DNA from: Clostridiales bacterium
GTDB taxonomy: Bacteria; Bacillota; Clostridia; Monoglobales; JAIRYP01
DNA length: 64,000 nucleotides
Reading direction: 5' to 3'
NCBI GenBank assembly: GCA_031267755.1
Contig: JAIRYP010000015.1
Span: 62,001 to 126,000, forward strand
The notes under the pieces were generated by a model. The model had not been told where the DNA came from and did no database searches. It saw only the letters and a list, made by a program, of their open reading frames with translations. Position numbers and translations under genes: made by a program. How positions within the stretch are numbered: the stretch's first letter is position 1; every line of letters begins with the position of its first letter. This document shows, in pieces, positions 48,608-56,808 of this stretch.

Positions 48608-49105
48608 CTAACAATGCAAAAACAAGGAATTTTTCTTAATTGTTTGAAATATCGTCTTTTGCAAAATGAACATAATATTTTCATTGCATGCAGTGTCATG
48701 ATCATAGCCAAGTAAGTGTAAAGTAGAGTGTACAATTAAAAATGATATTTTCTCTTCCATAGTATTGCAATTAATATAATATTGTGAACTTATATTTTCA
48801 AGTGATAAAATAGTGTCGCCAAGTAAAATTTCGCCGTATTCATTATAGTCAATTGAGGAATTTATGATATTTCCATTTTTAAATTCAAGCATAGGAAAAG
48901 AAAGGACATCTGTTTCTTTATTTTTATTTCTATAAAAACAGTTTAAATCCTTTATGTGATTATTATCAACAAAAATAATTCCAATTTCAATTTTTTTATT
49001 AAAATTCACATATTTTAAAGTTTTTTTTATAGAAAACTTAATTATTTTCTTATATTTTTTTAAATTATAAAGTTTTTTTTGTTTGTTGTTAAATAAAGTT
49101 CTCAT
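48608..49105 (-). CDS. ybeY: Endoribonuclease YbeY
   Basis: YbeY is a zinc RNase for rRNA maturation and quality control. The metal motif is HSTLHLLGYDHD (usual HGxLHLxGYDH), preceded by the LSFPMLEF and GEILLGDTILS strands. The Ser in place of the first Gly is minor. 165 residues. It starts the ybeY-dgkA-yqzL group. Confidence 0.93.
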   Translation of the reverse strand: MRTLFNNKQKKLYNLKKYKKIIKFSIKKTLKYVNFNKKIEIGIIFVDNNHIKDLNCFYRNKNKETDVLSFPMLEFKNGNIINSSIDYNEYGEILLGDTILSLENISSQYYINCNTMEEKISFLIVHSTLHLLGYDHDTACNENIMFILQKTIFQTIKKNSLFLHC

Positions 49106-49147
49106 TTAAAACCTCAGAATACCATAGTAATGAAAACAAAATATAGA

Positions 49148-49192
49148 GATAAAACAAAAGCCTAACTTTTAAAAATTTTTAAAAAGTTAAGC
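49148..49192 (-). terminator. Hairpin terminator after rpmB
   Basis: On the minus strand GCTTAAC with a long A/T stem (49192-49176) pairs with GTTAGGC (around 49166-49160), followed by TTTTGTTTT. It lies 52 bases after the rpmB stop and before ybeY. Confidence 0.7.
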
Positions 49193-49243
49193 CTAGTATT
49201 TTAAATATTCACTGTGTTAGTTTTAAAATTTAAATTATATAAA

Positions 49244-49432
49244 TTAATTAATTTTAACAGGAACTTTTTTGCTTCTTAAACAACGAGTGCATACACTAAT
49301 TTTTTTTTGAACACCAAAAATGTTTGTTTTAATTTTTTTTATGTTAGGTTTCCAAGTTCTATTTGTCCGATGATGAGAATGAGAGACCTTGATTCCGAAA
49401 CTTATTTTTTTATCGCATATTTCACATACCAT
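49244..49432 (-). CDS. rpmB: 50S ribosomal protein L28
   Basis: A 62-residue basic ribosomal protein of the zinc-ribbon type: CEICDKK near the start and CTRCLRSKK near the end, with HSHHRTNRTWKPN between. Complete. Alone on the minus strand. Confidence 0.97.
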   Translation of the reverse strand: MVCEICDKKISFGIKVSHSHHRTNRTWKPNIKKIKTNIFGVQKKISVCTRCLRSKKVPVKIN

Positions 49433-49673
49433 AACTATACCCCCGTGGATCTTATTACTCTTGATAATATCATAATAATAAACAAAAGCAAGAACTATTT
49501 TAATGTTTAATGATTAGAAATTTTGTCTAATTTTATATGTATAAATTTATAAATTTTTGTTGAATATTTTAGAAAAATAGTTATAATTTTAGATTGTAAG
49601 AAAATAATAATAAAATTAAGTTTAATAAATATTATAAATGTTGTTAAAATTTAATTATTGGGAGTTGTTTAAT

Positions 49674-50045
49674 ATGCAAGCTTTAAAATATGAAAAAAAA
49701 TCTAAAAAATTTTTTTCAAATATGGAAAATAAGTTAAATTCACTTAATGAAAAAATTAAAGATTTTGCACTTAATAATGGAATTAGCTATACGGAAGAAA
49801 CTTCAAGTCAAATATTTAAGGGCTCTTCCAGGCCAACTGGAGCTAAGATTGAAATTTCTGAAATTGAAGTTCAAAAAAACGTAAAAAACAAAAATGAAGT
49901 GGTAAGCAGTTCAAAAATGGTAAGAGATCAAAAAGAAAGTGTTGATTATTTCCAATTAAGCGGAAGTAAAACTATAAAGCTTGTTGAGTTTGAGTCAACT
50001 AAAACGAATAATGTAGATCTTGAAAAAGTTGCTCCAAGACATTAA
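49674..50045 (+). CDS. Small charged protein of unknown function
   Basis: A 123-residue orphan. The ATG at 49674 is chosen because GGGAG lies nine bases before it; an ATG at 49638 is in frame but has no ribosome site. The product is hydrophilic, Lys- and Ser-rich, starting with a helix (KYEKKSKKFFSNMENKLNSL) and a Ser-rich, less ordered second half. No signal, membrane segment or known motif. It lies back to back with the repeat protein below. Confidence 0.6.
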   Translation: MQALKYEKKSKKFFSNMENKLNSLNEKIKDFALNNGISYTEETSSQIFKGSSRPTGAKIEISEIEVQKNVKNKNEVVSSSKMVRDQKESVDYFQLSGSKTIKLVEFESTKTNNVDLEKVAPRH

Positions 50046-50158
50046 AAAACTAAGAAGTAATTTTTTTGTATAAAAATTAAATTATTGAATAAAAATTTAG
50101 AATTTGTTTTATTAAAAAAATTTTTTAAAATGAAAATTTATTTTATATTCTTCTTGGT

Positions 50159-51505
50159 TTAAAATGTGTGTTGCGATGGTTCAGCAACCAAAGGTTTTGT
50201 TCTTTCTTCAACTTTAGTAAGATCATGTTCAGGTGATATTGTTTTATCTATATCGTTTGTTACTTCTCTTTCGTTATCGGGAGAAGTTTCTTTACTTTTG
50301 TCGTTTTCTTTTTCTTTGTCAATTTTATATTTTATATATTTTTTATCTAAAAAATCTATTACAGAATAAGTCCCGATAAACAAAAATATTCCGATTCCGA
50401 GTGTCACAAGTATTGTAGCAAGAAGACCTGAGCCTAAAAAGATAAGGAAATTAATTTTAAGTAAACCAATAGCAAGAGGTGTTGAAAAAAGAAGAGATAG
50501 GCCTAACGCCCCGGATCCTTTCATAATACCTCTTTTTACGGGGTTTAAAGCAGATTCTGAAAAAGTATTTCCCATAGTTTTTACTGAATGTTTTAAATCT
50601 TTGTTATTAGCTGTTTCATTAATTGCTTTAATGATTTTTAGTTTGTTTTCTTCAGTTAATAATTTATCAGGAATTTTTTCAACTGCTTCAAGTAATTTAG
50701 GACCAAATTGACTATATAAATTTTTAAGTTTCTCTTTTAATTCTTCAAAGGTTTTACTATCAAAAATATTTAAAATAGTGTCAGATAAAGTTGAAATTTT
50801 ATTAAACGCTGTTTCTGCTGCGATGAGTGCTTGACCTGGAACGGAGTTCGGATCACCTAATGAATTAAATGTTTCTAATGCTTTGCTTATGAGAGATTCT
50901 GGATTATTTAATTGTCTAGTGAAACTACTTATTAATCCACCAACCTTAGAATTTGGGTTTTCAAGGTTGTCAAGAACTGTTTGCGCCTTATCACTCGTTT
51001 CTCGAACACTTTTCAAGGTTGCTTGTGCCGCAGCAACAGTTTTACCAAGCTCAGTGTCTGGGTTTTTAAGGCTGTCAAGAGTTGCTTGTATGCTAGTGGC
51101 AGCTCCTTCTAATTTAGGGACTGCAGTGTGAATAACTTGCAAGGTTTCTTGTGCTTTAGCAGCAATTCCACCAAGCTTAGAACTTGGGTCATCAAGGCTG
51201 TCAAGAGTTGTTTGTACGCTAGTGGCAGCTCCTTTTAATTTAGGGACTGTAGCGTGAATAACTTGCAAGGTTTCTTGTGCTTCAGTAACAATTCTACCAA
51301 GCTTAGAACTTGGGTCGTTAAGGCTGTCAAGAGTTGTTTGTACGTTAGTGGCAGCTCCTTGAACACTTTGCAAGGTTGCTTGAAGATTTGCTATGGCTGC
51401 TTGTGCCGCAGCAACAGTTTTGCCAAGCTCAGTGTCTGGGTTTTGAATGCTTTTTATAAATCCTTGTGCTATACCTTCACCGGCACTTCCACTAAAACCA
51501 GACAC
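50159..51505 (-). CDS. Tandem-repeat helical protein with C-terminal membrane region, function unknown
   Basis: A 448-residue protein. Residues 50-172 hold three repeats of 42, 42 and ~39 residues with the pattern GAATxxQTTLDSLxDPSSKLG then xxAQETLQVIH, mostly helix; they look like a helical bundle or coiled coil. Residues ~200-320 are helical. Residues ~328-385 hold two or three hydrophobic segments, and the last ~60 residues are charged and cytoplasmic-like. There is no signal peptide, so the membrane part is near the end, as in the 484 and 27.2 kb genes. I cannot name a function; a scaffold or surface structural protein is possible. Confidence 0.7.
   Translation of the reverse strand: MSGFSGSAGEGIAQGFIKSIQNPDTELGKTVAAAQAAIANLQATLQSVQGAATNVQTTLDSLNDPSSKLGRIVTEAQETLQVIHATVPKLKGAATSVQTTLDSLDDPSSKLGGIAAKAQETLQVIHTAVPKLEGAATSIQATLDSLKNPDTELGKTVAAAQATLKSVRETSDKAQTVLDNLENPNSKVGGLISSFTRQLNNPESLISKALETFNSLGDPNSVPGQALIAAETAFNKISTLSDTILNIFDSKTFEELKEKLKNLYSQFGPKLLEAVEKIPDKLLTEENKLKIIKAINETANNKDLKHSVKTMGNTFSESALNPVKRGIMKGSGALGLSLLFSTPLAIGLLKINFLIFLGSGLLATILVTLGIGIFLFIGTYSVIDFLDKKYIKYKIDKEKENDKSKETSPDNEREVTNDIDKTISPEHDLTKVEERTKPLVAEPSQHTF
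50985..51358 (-). repeat. In-gene tandem repeats of 126 bases
   Basis: Repeat units cover about 51358-51233, 51232-51107 and 51106-50985 (the third a little shorter). Period 126 bases (42 residues) preserves the frame. The first two units are the most alike, which points to recent duplication. Confidence 0.75.
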
Positions 51506-51556
51506 AATTATTCACCACCTATTTTACATCAACTTATCATATGCAAGTTAAATAAA

Positions 51557-52624
51557 TTAACTTATATTCATCGTCCAATTAAATTTGTCTTTTATTTTTC
51601 CATATTGAATCCCAGTAATTTCATCGTACAATTTTTTGGTTAGGCTTCCAATTTTGTTTTCATTTACTATAATTTTTTTATCCTGCCATGATAACTCTCC
51701 AACGGAGGTTATGACGGCAGCAGTTCCTGAGCCAAAACATTCTTCTAAAGTTTCATTTTTATAAGCTTTATAAATTTCTTCAATTGAAATTTTTCTTTCA
51801 GAGACTGGTATTTCCCAGTCTTTTAAAATTTCTATAACGCTCATTCTTGTGATGCCCGGAAGTATACTTCCGTTTAGCGCAGGAGTTATTATTTCGCCGG
51901 AAATTTTAAAGAAAATATTCATCGAACCAACTTCTTCTATATATTTTCTTTCAATAGCTTCAAGCCAAAGAACCTGCGAATATCCTTTTTCGTTTGCTAT
52001 TTTTTGTGAGGTAAGAGTTGCTGCATAATTTCCTGGAGTTTTGGCAAATCCAGTTCCACCAGGAGCTGCACGTACATATTTTTCCTCAACAATTATTTTG
52101 TTTGGCGCTAAGTCATTATAATTTCCACTTGGTGAGCAAATTATTAAAAATTTATAATTTTCAGATGATTTGAGACGAATTTCGGTATCAGTTGAAATTG
52201 CAATGGGCCTGATGTAAAGAGAAGTTTGGGGAAAATTAGGAACCCATTCTTTGTCAATTAGAATAAGTTTTTTTAGTGCTTCGAGACAAAAATTTTCGTC
52301 AATTTTTGGAATTTCAAGCCTATTCATTGAATTATTTAATCTTTCAAAATTTTTTTCAGGTCTAAAAAGTAAAATGTTATTATCGTCAGTTTTATATGCT
52401 TTTAGGCCTTCCCATGCGGATTGACCATAGTGAAGCACTGAGATTGATGGTTCAATTTCAAATTTGCCATATGGAACAATTCTTGCATTATGCCAACCTT
52501 TATTTTTTAAATAATCCATAACAAACATATGATCTGAAAAAATTTTTCCAAATCCAAGTTTTTTTGCATCACTGAAATCTGGTTTTTCCTTTGGTTTTGA
52601 ATTTTTAATTATTTTTAAATTCAT
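51557..52624 (-). CDS. ilvE: Branched-chain amino acid aminotransferase
   Basis: A PLP enzyme that interconverts branched amino acids and keto acids. The 355-residue type has the N-terminal GFGKIFSDHMFVMDY, the active-site region GGTGFAKTPGNYAA with the Lys, ERKYIEEVGSMNIFF and ALNGSILPGITRMS. No other ilv or leu gene is in the window; in a reduced genome it may work as a last-step or salvage enzyme. Confidence 0.95.
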   Translation of the reverse strand: MNLKIIKNSKPKEKPDFSDAKKLGFGKIFSDHMFVMDYLKNKGWHNARIVPYGKFEIEPSISVLHYGQSAWEGLKAYKTDDNNILLFRPEKNFERLNNSMNRLEIPKIDENFCLEALKKLILIDKEWVPNFPQTSLYIRPIAISTDTEIRLKSSENYKFLIICSPSGNYNDLAPNKIIVEEKYVRAAPGGTGFAKTPGNYAATLTSQKIANEKGYSQVLWLEAIERKYIEEVGSMNIFFKISGEIITPALNGSILPGITRMSVIEILKDWEIPVSERKISIEEIYKAYKNETLEECFGSGTAAVITSVGELSWQDKKIIVNENKIGSLTKKLYDEITGIQYGKIKDKFNWTMNIS

Positions 52625-52815
52625 GAATTTCGCTCCTGATAAATAGTGAAGTGAAAATGTCCTCTTTTATTAAAATAATAAATAAAAAATTTGTCAAAAC
52701 ATATTTTTCGAGGAAACAAAAAAATATTAAAAATTAGAAAATACGGATGCCATTTGAAAAAATAATTTTCAAAGGTGGTGATAAGTTAGATAAAAGAAGT
52801 AAAATTTAGCTAAAA

Positions 52816-54072
52816 TTATTTACCGATATCTTTTCTAAAATACATATTTTCGAAAGATATATTTTTTATATTGTTGTATGTTTTTTTTCTAGATTCAGCA
52901 ATCGTTTTTTCGCATCCTACAATTCCAACGACTCGTCCGCCGTTTGTTAGAATTTTTTCTTTTTCAGTTTTAGTTCCCGAATGGAAAATTAATATGTTTT
53001 CTTTTTCTAAGTTTTTTAGTCCATAAATTTCGTGTCCAATTTCATATTTTTCTGGATAACCTTTAGATGCCAAAATCACACAAACTGTTGATAAATTTTT
53101 CCATTCGATATTGATTTCATTTAATTTCTCATCTATTATGGAGTCAAAAATTTCAATTAAGTCTGTTTTAAGTTTAGGTAAAATTACTTGAGTTTCAGGG
53201 TCACCGAATCTACAATTATATTCTATTACTTTTACACCATCATCGGTTAATATAAGACCAAAGTAAATAACCCCTTTGTATTTTCTTCCTTCTTTTTCCA
53301 TTGCTCTAATAGTGGGAATAAAAATTTTTTCCATATATTCTTCTATTAAAATTTTATCTTGAGTTTCACCAGGGGAGATCGAACCCATTCCTCCAGTATT
53401 TGGACCTTTATTATCATCAAAAATTTTTTTATAATCTTTAGCGATGGGCATTAATTTTATTGTTTTTCCATCTGTAAACGCAAGAACAGAAAATTCTTCT
53501 CCAAATAAAAAATCTTCAATTATTATTTTGTCTCCAGATTTTCCAAATATTTTTTCTTTCATGATTTTTTCTACTGCAGTATTTGCTTCTTCAAAATTAT
53601 GAGCAATTATCACTCCTTTTCCATACGCTAACCCATCAGCTTTTATAACAATCGGATATTCATTCTTTTTTTTTACATATTCCATTGCTTTTATTTTTTT
53701 GTCAAAAATTTCGTATTTTGCAGTTGGAATTTTATATTTTTTCATAAGTTCTTTTGAAAAAATTTTGCTTCCTTCAATCATTGCAGCTTTTTTATTTGGG
53801 CCAAAAACTCGTATATTGTGATTTTCAAAAACGTCAACAAGCCCTTCAACGAGTGGATTATCAGTTGAAACTATTGCTAAGTCAATTTCCTTTTCTTTTG
53901 CAAATTTTGTTAAGTTTTCAAAGTTTAAAACGTCAATTTTAGCGCATTCTCCAATTTCGTTTATGCCTGTGTTAAATGGAGTTGAAAAAATTTTTTCAAT
54001 CTTAGGATTTTGTTTGATTTTCCATGCCATTGCGTGTTCTCGTCCACCGTTGCCGACAATAAAAACTTTCAT
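52816..54072 (-). CDS. purD: Phosphoribosylamine-glycine ligase
   Basis: PurD catalyses the second step of purine synthesis. It has the N-terminal GNGGREHAMAWK, the ATP-grasp GPNTGGMGSISP, VIEYNCRFGDPETQ and the C-terminal GRVVGIVGCEK. 418 residues, complete. No other early pur gene is near, so purine synthesis genes are scattered or the pathway is partial; guaB at the window end belongs to the same pathway's GMP branch. Confidence 0.96.
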   Translation of the reverse strand: MKVFIVGNGGREHAMAWKIKQNPKIEKIFSTPFNTGINEIGECAKIDVLNFENLTKFAKEKEIDLAIVSTDNPLVEGLVDVFENHNIRVFGPNKKAAMIEGSKIFSKELMKKYKIPTAKYEIFDKKIKAMEYVKKKNEYPIVIKADGLAYGKGVIIAHNFEEANTAVEKIMKEKIFGKSGDKIIIEDFLFGEEFSVLAFTDGKTIKLMPIAKDYKKIFDDNKGPNTGGMGSISPGETQDKILIEEYMEKIFIPTIRAMEKEGRKYKGVIYFGLILTDDGVKVIEYNCRFGDPETQVILPKLKTDLIEIFDSIIDEKLNEINIEWKNLSTVCVILASKGYPEKYEIGHEIYGLKNLEKENILIFHSGTKTEKEKILTNGGRVVGIVGCEKTIAESRKKTYNNIKNISFENMYFRKDIGK

Positions 54073-54170
54073 AATTGGATTTCCTTAAATATTTTTCTAT
54101 TTAAAAAGTCTTTTTCATAATAATCAATTTGTAAAAAAAGTAAAATAATAAGTTTTAAAATTATGTATCC

Positions 54171-54189
54171 TGCCTGCTTTTAACAGGCA
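54171..54189. terminator. Hairpin between collagen-like gene and purD
   Basis: TGCCTG (54171-54176) pairs with CAGGCA (54184-54189) over a seven-base loop. It lies 43 bases after the stop of the collagen-like gene (minus strand). The following stretch is only A/T-rich, not a clear T-run. Confidence 0.5.
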
Positions 54190-54231
54190 AGCTTTAAAAT
54201 AATGAGTTGTGTAAAATTGATTTTAATTATT

Positions 54232-54981
54232 TTATATTAAAAGATCTGATATTTTAAATATTGATATATTTACGTCTACTTGATTACTTAAAAATGCTAA
54301 TGGCTCAGAGCCGCATGGTCTGTTTTTTCTAATTTCAAGTTTTGAATGATTAAAAATTTCGACAAATGAAAAATTATATGAACGTAAATTATTATAGTAA
54401 AATGCTCGTGTTCCAGGTGCTTCTTCTCCGTTTATATATAAAGAATATAAATGTTTTTCGCTACATTCAAAAACACTATAGTCAATTTTGTAAATACCCG
54501 GAGCGTCTATGTGAATTTCATATGGTGGAATTAAAGTTATTTTTTCTGGTATAAGCTTGGGGATTGTGCCATAACCTTGAGAACATGGTTCGTTGCTGTT
54601 GTAAACATACAAGAAAGGTTTTAAGGAAGCCGGATCACCTGGATCTCCTTTGTTGCCTTTTTCACCTTGTGGTCCTGTAACACCATCTTTTCCATTTTTT
54701 CCATCTTCGCCGTTTTTGCCGTTTTCGCCAGGATTACCTGGATCTCCTTTGTTGCCTTTTTCACCTTGTGGTCCTGTAACGCCATCTTTTCCATCCTTAC
54801 CATTTTTGCCCGGACAGCCTGGAAGCCCTGGACATCCAGGAGGTCCTGGTGGTCCTTCTACAACGCAGCAGCATTTTTTTTGTTTATCATTACAGTTATT
54901 TTTGTGGCTTTTGCAACAATCACACTTTTCTACTTTTTTACATGTTGGATTAGTTAAAGTATATTCAAATTCGTCCGGCAT
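54232..54981 (-). CDS. Collagen-like protein with Cys-rich N-terminus and globular C-domain
   Basis: A 249-residue protein. The first ~40 residues are Cys-rich (KCDCCKSHKNNC, KKCCCVVE). Residues ~43-120 are Gly-X-Y triplets (GPPGPPGCPG, GKDGVTGPQGEKG, GNKGDPG) that would form a triple helix. The rest (~130 residues) is a beta-rich trimer-like domain with APGIYKIDYSVF. The layout recalls exosporium proteins of the BclA kind or other bacterial collagens, here without a signal peptide. In view of the sporulation genes, a spore surface role is possible; a host-binding role is another option. Two 99-base-spaced copies of one triplet block indicate recent duplication. Confidence 0.85.
   Translation of the reverse strand: MPDEFEYTLTNPTCKKVEKCDCCKSHKNNCNDKQKKCCCVVEGPPGPPGCPGLPGCPGKNGKDGKDGVTGPQGEKGNKGDPGNPGENGKNGEDGKNGKDGVTGPQGEKGNKGDPGDPASLKPFLYVYNSNEPCSQGYGTIPKLIPEKITLIPPYEIHIDAPGIYKIDYSVFECSEKHLYSLYINGEEAPGTRAFYYNNLRSYNFSFVEIFNHSKLEIRKNRPCGSEPLAFLSNQVDVNISIFKISDLLI
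54637..54794 (-). repeat. In-gene direct repeat, 99-base offset
   Basis: A block of about 59 bases starting at 54637 recurs at 54736 with one mismatch among the first 59; the offset of 99 bases is 33 residues, eleven Gly-X-Y triplets. It codes for GKDGVTGPQGEKGNKGDPG in both copies. Confidence 0.85.
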
Positions 54982-55169
54982 ATAATCTACTCCTTAAATA
55001 TGAAATTCAGATTTTTAAATACATAACCCTATTAAATGGTTCTTTAAAAATATGATATTTACATATTATGAAAAGTAGTCATTTGTTGTTAAATTTTTAG
55101 ATCATTTTTAAAATTCACGCTATTTTAATATGTTTTGTTTTTATTTTTTTAATTTATTTGATTTATAAT

Positions 55170-55670
55170 TTACTTTTTGCCTATTTTGTTTAATGCAAAA
55201 ACAACAATTAAGGTGATTATTAATTCTGGAAAAAGATAACTTGTATTAAGTATGCAAGAGTAGATCCATGGATTTTTATTGATTGGAATATAATTTTTAA
55301 ATAACGTTGCGCCGCTTATAACGTGAAAAATGAATCTTAAAAAAAAACTAAGTAATACACCGAAAAACATTTTTAAAGAATTTAGTTTTTGAAATAAACC
55401 AGCTATTCCAATTGAACCGTATGCTAGGATGTAATCTAGAATTATAGAAAGTGGGTGATAAATTTTTGTTCCGCTTAGAATTTTTAAGATTGCAACAATT
55501 GCTCCAGTAAAAATTCCGCTTTTGCATCCTCTTTTAAATGAAATTTGAATTATTGGAACCATTGCTAAAGTTATGCTTCCACCATGTGGCATGTGGAAAA
55601 AACTTACAAAAGTAAGCACGAATGATAGTGCAACTGCCATAGAAATTTCAGTAATATTTATTTTTTTCAA
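55170..55670 (-). CDS. thiT: Thiamine ECF transporter S component ThiT
   Basis: ThiT binds thiamine in the membrane and is energised by the shared ECF module. The 166-residue protein has six hydrophobic segments, with MPHGGSITLAMVPI, GCKSGIFTGAI and the HPLSIILDYILAYGSIG region that matches the family. No TPP riboswitch can be seen in the 130 bases before it. The ECF ATPases are elsewhere. Confidence 0.88.
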   Translation of the reverse strand: MKKINITEISMAVALSFVLTFVSFFHMPHGGSITLAMVPIIQISFKRGCKSGIFTGAIVAILKILSGTKIYHPLSIILDYILAYGSIGIAGLFQKLNSLKMFFGVLLSFFLRFIFHVISGATLFKNYIPINKNPWIYSCILNTSYLFPELIITLIVVFALNKIGKK

Positions 55671-55866
55671 TCGCGTACCTTCAATTTTTCATTTTTAAAA
55701 AAACTTAATATTATGGAATATTTTGTAAAAAATTATTATATTTGAAACAGTATATTATAAAAAATAAATACATAAAATACTTTAGAAAATTTTTTTATAG
55801 TTGCCAAAAAATTTATTTTTTGTTACAATAATAATTGTTTATAATTTTAATATCAACGAGGGAAAT

Positions 55867-56724
55867 GTGAAATTTATTATCATTACAGGACTTAGTGGGT
55901 CAGGAAAATCTCATATTGTAAATTTTCTTGAAGATTTGGGTTTTTTTTGTATTGATAATATGCCTCCTCAACTCATAAATAAGTTTGCTCAGATTCACTA
56001 TAATTCTTTTGGTAAGGTGCGTCCGATAGCGATTATTTGTGACATAAGAAGTGGTAGTATGTTTTTGGAGCTTGAATCAGCTCTTAATGAACTTAAAAAA
56101 AATGGTTATAAGTATGATATTTTATTTTTAGAAGCATCAGATGAGGTTTTAACAAAACGTTATAAAGAAAGTCGTAGGAGGCATCCTCTTGCGTTAAATG
56201 GTAGGATATTAGATGGTATAACTAGAGAAAGAAAGATTTTAGATTCCATGCGTAAAAGGGCAACAATAACGATAGATACTTCAAATATTACTACTGCTCA
56301 ACTTGCAAAGTACATTAATTCTTTATGTGATGTAAATAAAGATAAATATGGTATTGTTGTAAATTTAATTTCTTTTGGGTTTAAGCATGGGATTCCTCTT
56401 GATACGGATTTGCTATTTGATGTGAGATTTTTATCAAATCCTTTTTATGTGCCAGAATTGAAAAATCTTACAGGGAGAGATAAAAAAGTTTTTGATTATG
56501 TTATGAATTTTGAACATACTAAAATTTTTTTGAAAAAACTTGAAAATATGATAGAATTCTTAATACCGCTTTATGCAGATGAAGGTAGGCCGCAAATTAT
56601 AGTATCAATTGGTTGTACGGGAGGTCATCATAGAAGCGTGGCAATAGTTGAAGAAATGCATAGCTTTTTAATCAACAATAATCATAGTGCCGTTATTTTA
56701 CATAGAGATGAAGAAAAAAAATAA
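55867..56724 (+). CDS. rapZ: RNase adapter/nucleotide-binding protein RapZ
   Basis: RapZ-type (YvcJ) P-loop proteins link envelope precursor signals to gene control. Motifs are GLSGSGKSH at the start, FCIDNMPPQLI, RYKESRRRHPL, SFGFKHGIP, and the end SIGCTGGHHRSV. The GTG at 55867 is chosen because GAGGGA lies just before it and the product then starts VKFIIITGLSG, as is usual; an in-frame TTG at 55801 would add 22 residues. 285 residues. Confidence 0.94.
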   Translation: MKFIIITGLSGSGKSHIVNFLEDLGFFCIDNMPPQLINKFAQIHYNSFGKVRPIAIICDIRSGSMFLELESALNELKKNGYKYDILFLEASDEVLTKRYKESRRRHPLALNGRILDGITRERKILDSMRKRATITIDTSNITTAQLAKYINSLCDVNKDKYGIVVNLISFGFKHGIPLDTDLLFDVRFLSNPFYVPELKNLTGRDKKVFDYVMNFEHTKIFLKKLENMIEFLIPLYADEGRPQIIVSIGCTGGHHRSVAIVEEMHSFLINNNHSAVILHRDEEKK

Positions 56725-56808
56725 TTTACTTTTTAAAAATTAATGGTTGTTTTTTTATGTTGTTTTGTTTTATAATTATTTTAGAGTTTATTTTTTAGTT
56801 AAGGAGAG

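Noticed and set aside
54650..54985. Pro-rich open frames on the plus strand opposite the collagen-like gene
   Set aside because: They are antisense shadows of Gly-X-Y codons, with no ribosome site.
55671..55800. TPP riboswitch upstream of thiT
   Set aside because: The 130-base gap is nearly all A/T and lacks the conserved CTGAGA and ACCTGAT-type elements.
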